From the NCBI GenBank assembly GCA_023260935.1, contig JALQTL010000140.1, positions 1 through 13,029 on the forward strand: a stretch of 13,029 bases of DNA, written 5' to 3'. The translations under genes and the position numbers were made by a program. Positions within the stretch are counted from its first letter, which is position 1, and every line of letters starts with the position of its first letter. The notes below the pieces were generated by a model that saw only the letters and a list, made by a program, of their open reading frames with translations, had not been told where the DNA came from and ran no database searches. This DNA is from Paracoccaceae bacterium. Lineage in GTDB: Bacteria; Pseudomonadota; Alphaproteobacteria; Rhodobacterales; Rhodobacteraceae. This document shows positions 12,845 through 13,029 of the stretch, piece after piece.

Positions 12845-12854
12845 CTTATATAAG
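12845..12854. promoter_or_regulatory. CTTATATAAG palindrome, shared -10 candidate
   Basis: A perfect 10-bp palindrome in the 76-bp gap between divergent erpA (start 12813) and the dGTPase-like gene (start 12890). TATATA can serve as a -10 element on both strands, 32 to 36 bases from each start codon. No strong -35 accompanies it on either strand. A binding site for a dimeric regulator is an alternative. Confidence 0.45.
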
Positions 12855-12889
12855 GCAGGCTGAAGGCTTCAACAAGAACAGGCAATTCC

Positions 12890-13029
12890 ATGCTCGCCCC
12901 CTTCGCCTGCCAGCCCGATGGCTTTCGCGGCAGGCTTTTTCCCGAAACCATGTCGACCTTTCGTTCCCCGTTTCAGCGCGACAGGGACAGGATCATCCAT
13001 TCCAGCGCCTTTCGCCGGCTGAAGCACAA
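12890..13029 (+). CDS. dgt: Deoxyguanosinetriphosphate triphosphohydrolase-like protein, 5' part
   Basis: Only the first 46 codons are in the window. Residues 1-20 (MLAPFACQPDGFRGRLFPET) are followed by RSPFQRDRDRIIHSSAFRRLKHK-type sequence. F-Q-R-D-R-D-R-I-I-H-S-x-A-F-R-R-L is the N-terminal HD-domain signature of the dGTPase-like dNTP triphosphohydrolases, with H and R residues that shape the metal and nucleotide site. These enzymes cleave dNTPs to nucleoside plus triphosphate and help control dNTP pools. AGG lies eight bases before the ATG, a weak ribosome site. It is divergent from erpA. The gene runs off the right edge. Confidence 0.9.
   Translation, partial: MLAPFACQPDGFRGRLFPETMSTFRSPFQRDRDRIIHSSAFRRLKH

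Noticed and set aside
12814..12951. N-terminal extension of the ErpA-type protein
   Set aside because: Overlaps the divergent promoter region and the dGTPase-like gene start, and A-type carriers begin at about the chosen Met.

Overview
The window looks like chromosomal DNA of a GC-rich alphaproteobacterium, most likely Rhodobacterales (Rhodobacter/Paracoccus-like). This rests on strong G/C third-position codon bias, GTG starts, compact operons with ATGA/GTGA overlaps, and protein families typical of that group (TTT transporter with AtuA and DUF4387, ErpA beside a dGTPase-like gene). No RNA gene, IS element, CRISPR array or origin is visible. No gene-free stretch exceeds 300 bases; the largest is 232 bp (9831-10062).

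Left part (1-5843): the 3' end of a polyol (mannitol-type) dehydrogenase gene on the + strand, apparently frameshifted at a run of seven Cs, runs convergently into a six-gene minus-strand operon. In transcription order the operon is tctC (periplasmic solute-binding protein), tctB, tctA (tripartite tricarboxylate transporter), an AtuA-like DUF1446 protein, a DUF4387 protein and an AbrB-family membrane protein. Gene junctions are 4-bp or 1-bp overlaps, or gaps of 12-13 bp. The operon reads as uptake of a carboxylate plus an uncharacterised two-subunit enzyme acting on it.

Centre (5844-9021): a 138-bp divergent promoter region separates tctC from a regulatory operon: TctD-like response regulator, TctE-like histidine kinase, and an orphan periplasmic binding protein that starts inside the kinase gene. 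The three probably form a three-component sensor for the transporter operon.

Right part (9051-13029): exonuclease III (minus strand) has a five-tract G-quadruplex motif directly against its start codon. Divergent from it is a three-gene cassette: an 84-residue protein built on an MMTSVAT-type octapeptide repeat, an unrecognised 363-residue protein, and a DMT/EamA exporter-like membrane protein. The cassette is the most novel part of the window; a repeat-core precursor peptide with partner protein and exporter is one reading, but it is not demonstrated. The window closes with ErpA/IscA-type Fe-S protein (minus) divergent from the 5' end of a dGTPase-like gene (plus), separated by a TA-rich palindromic promoter candidate.
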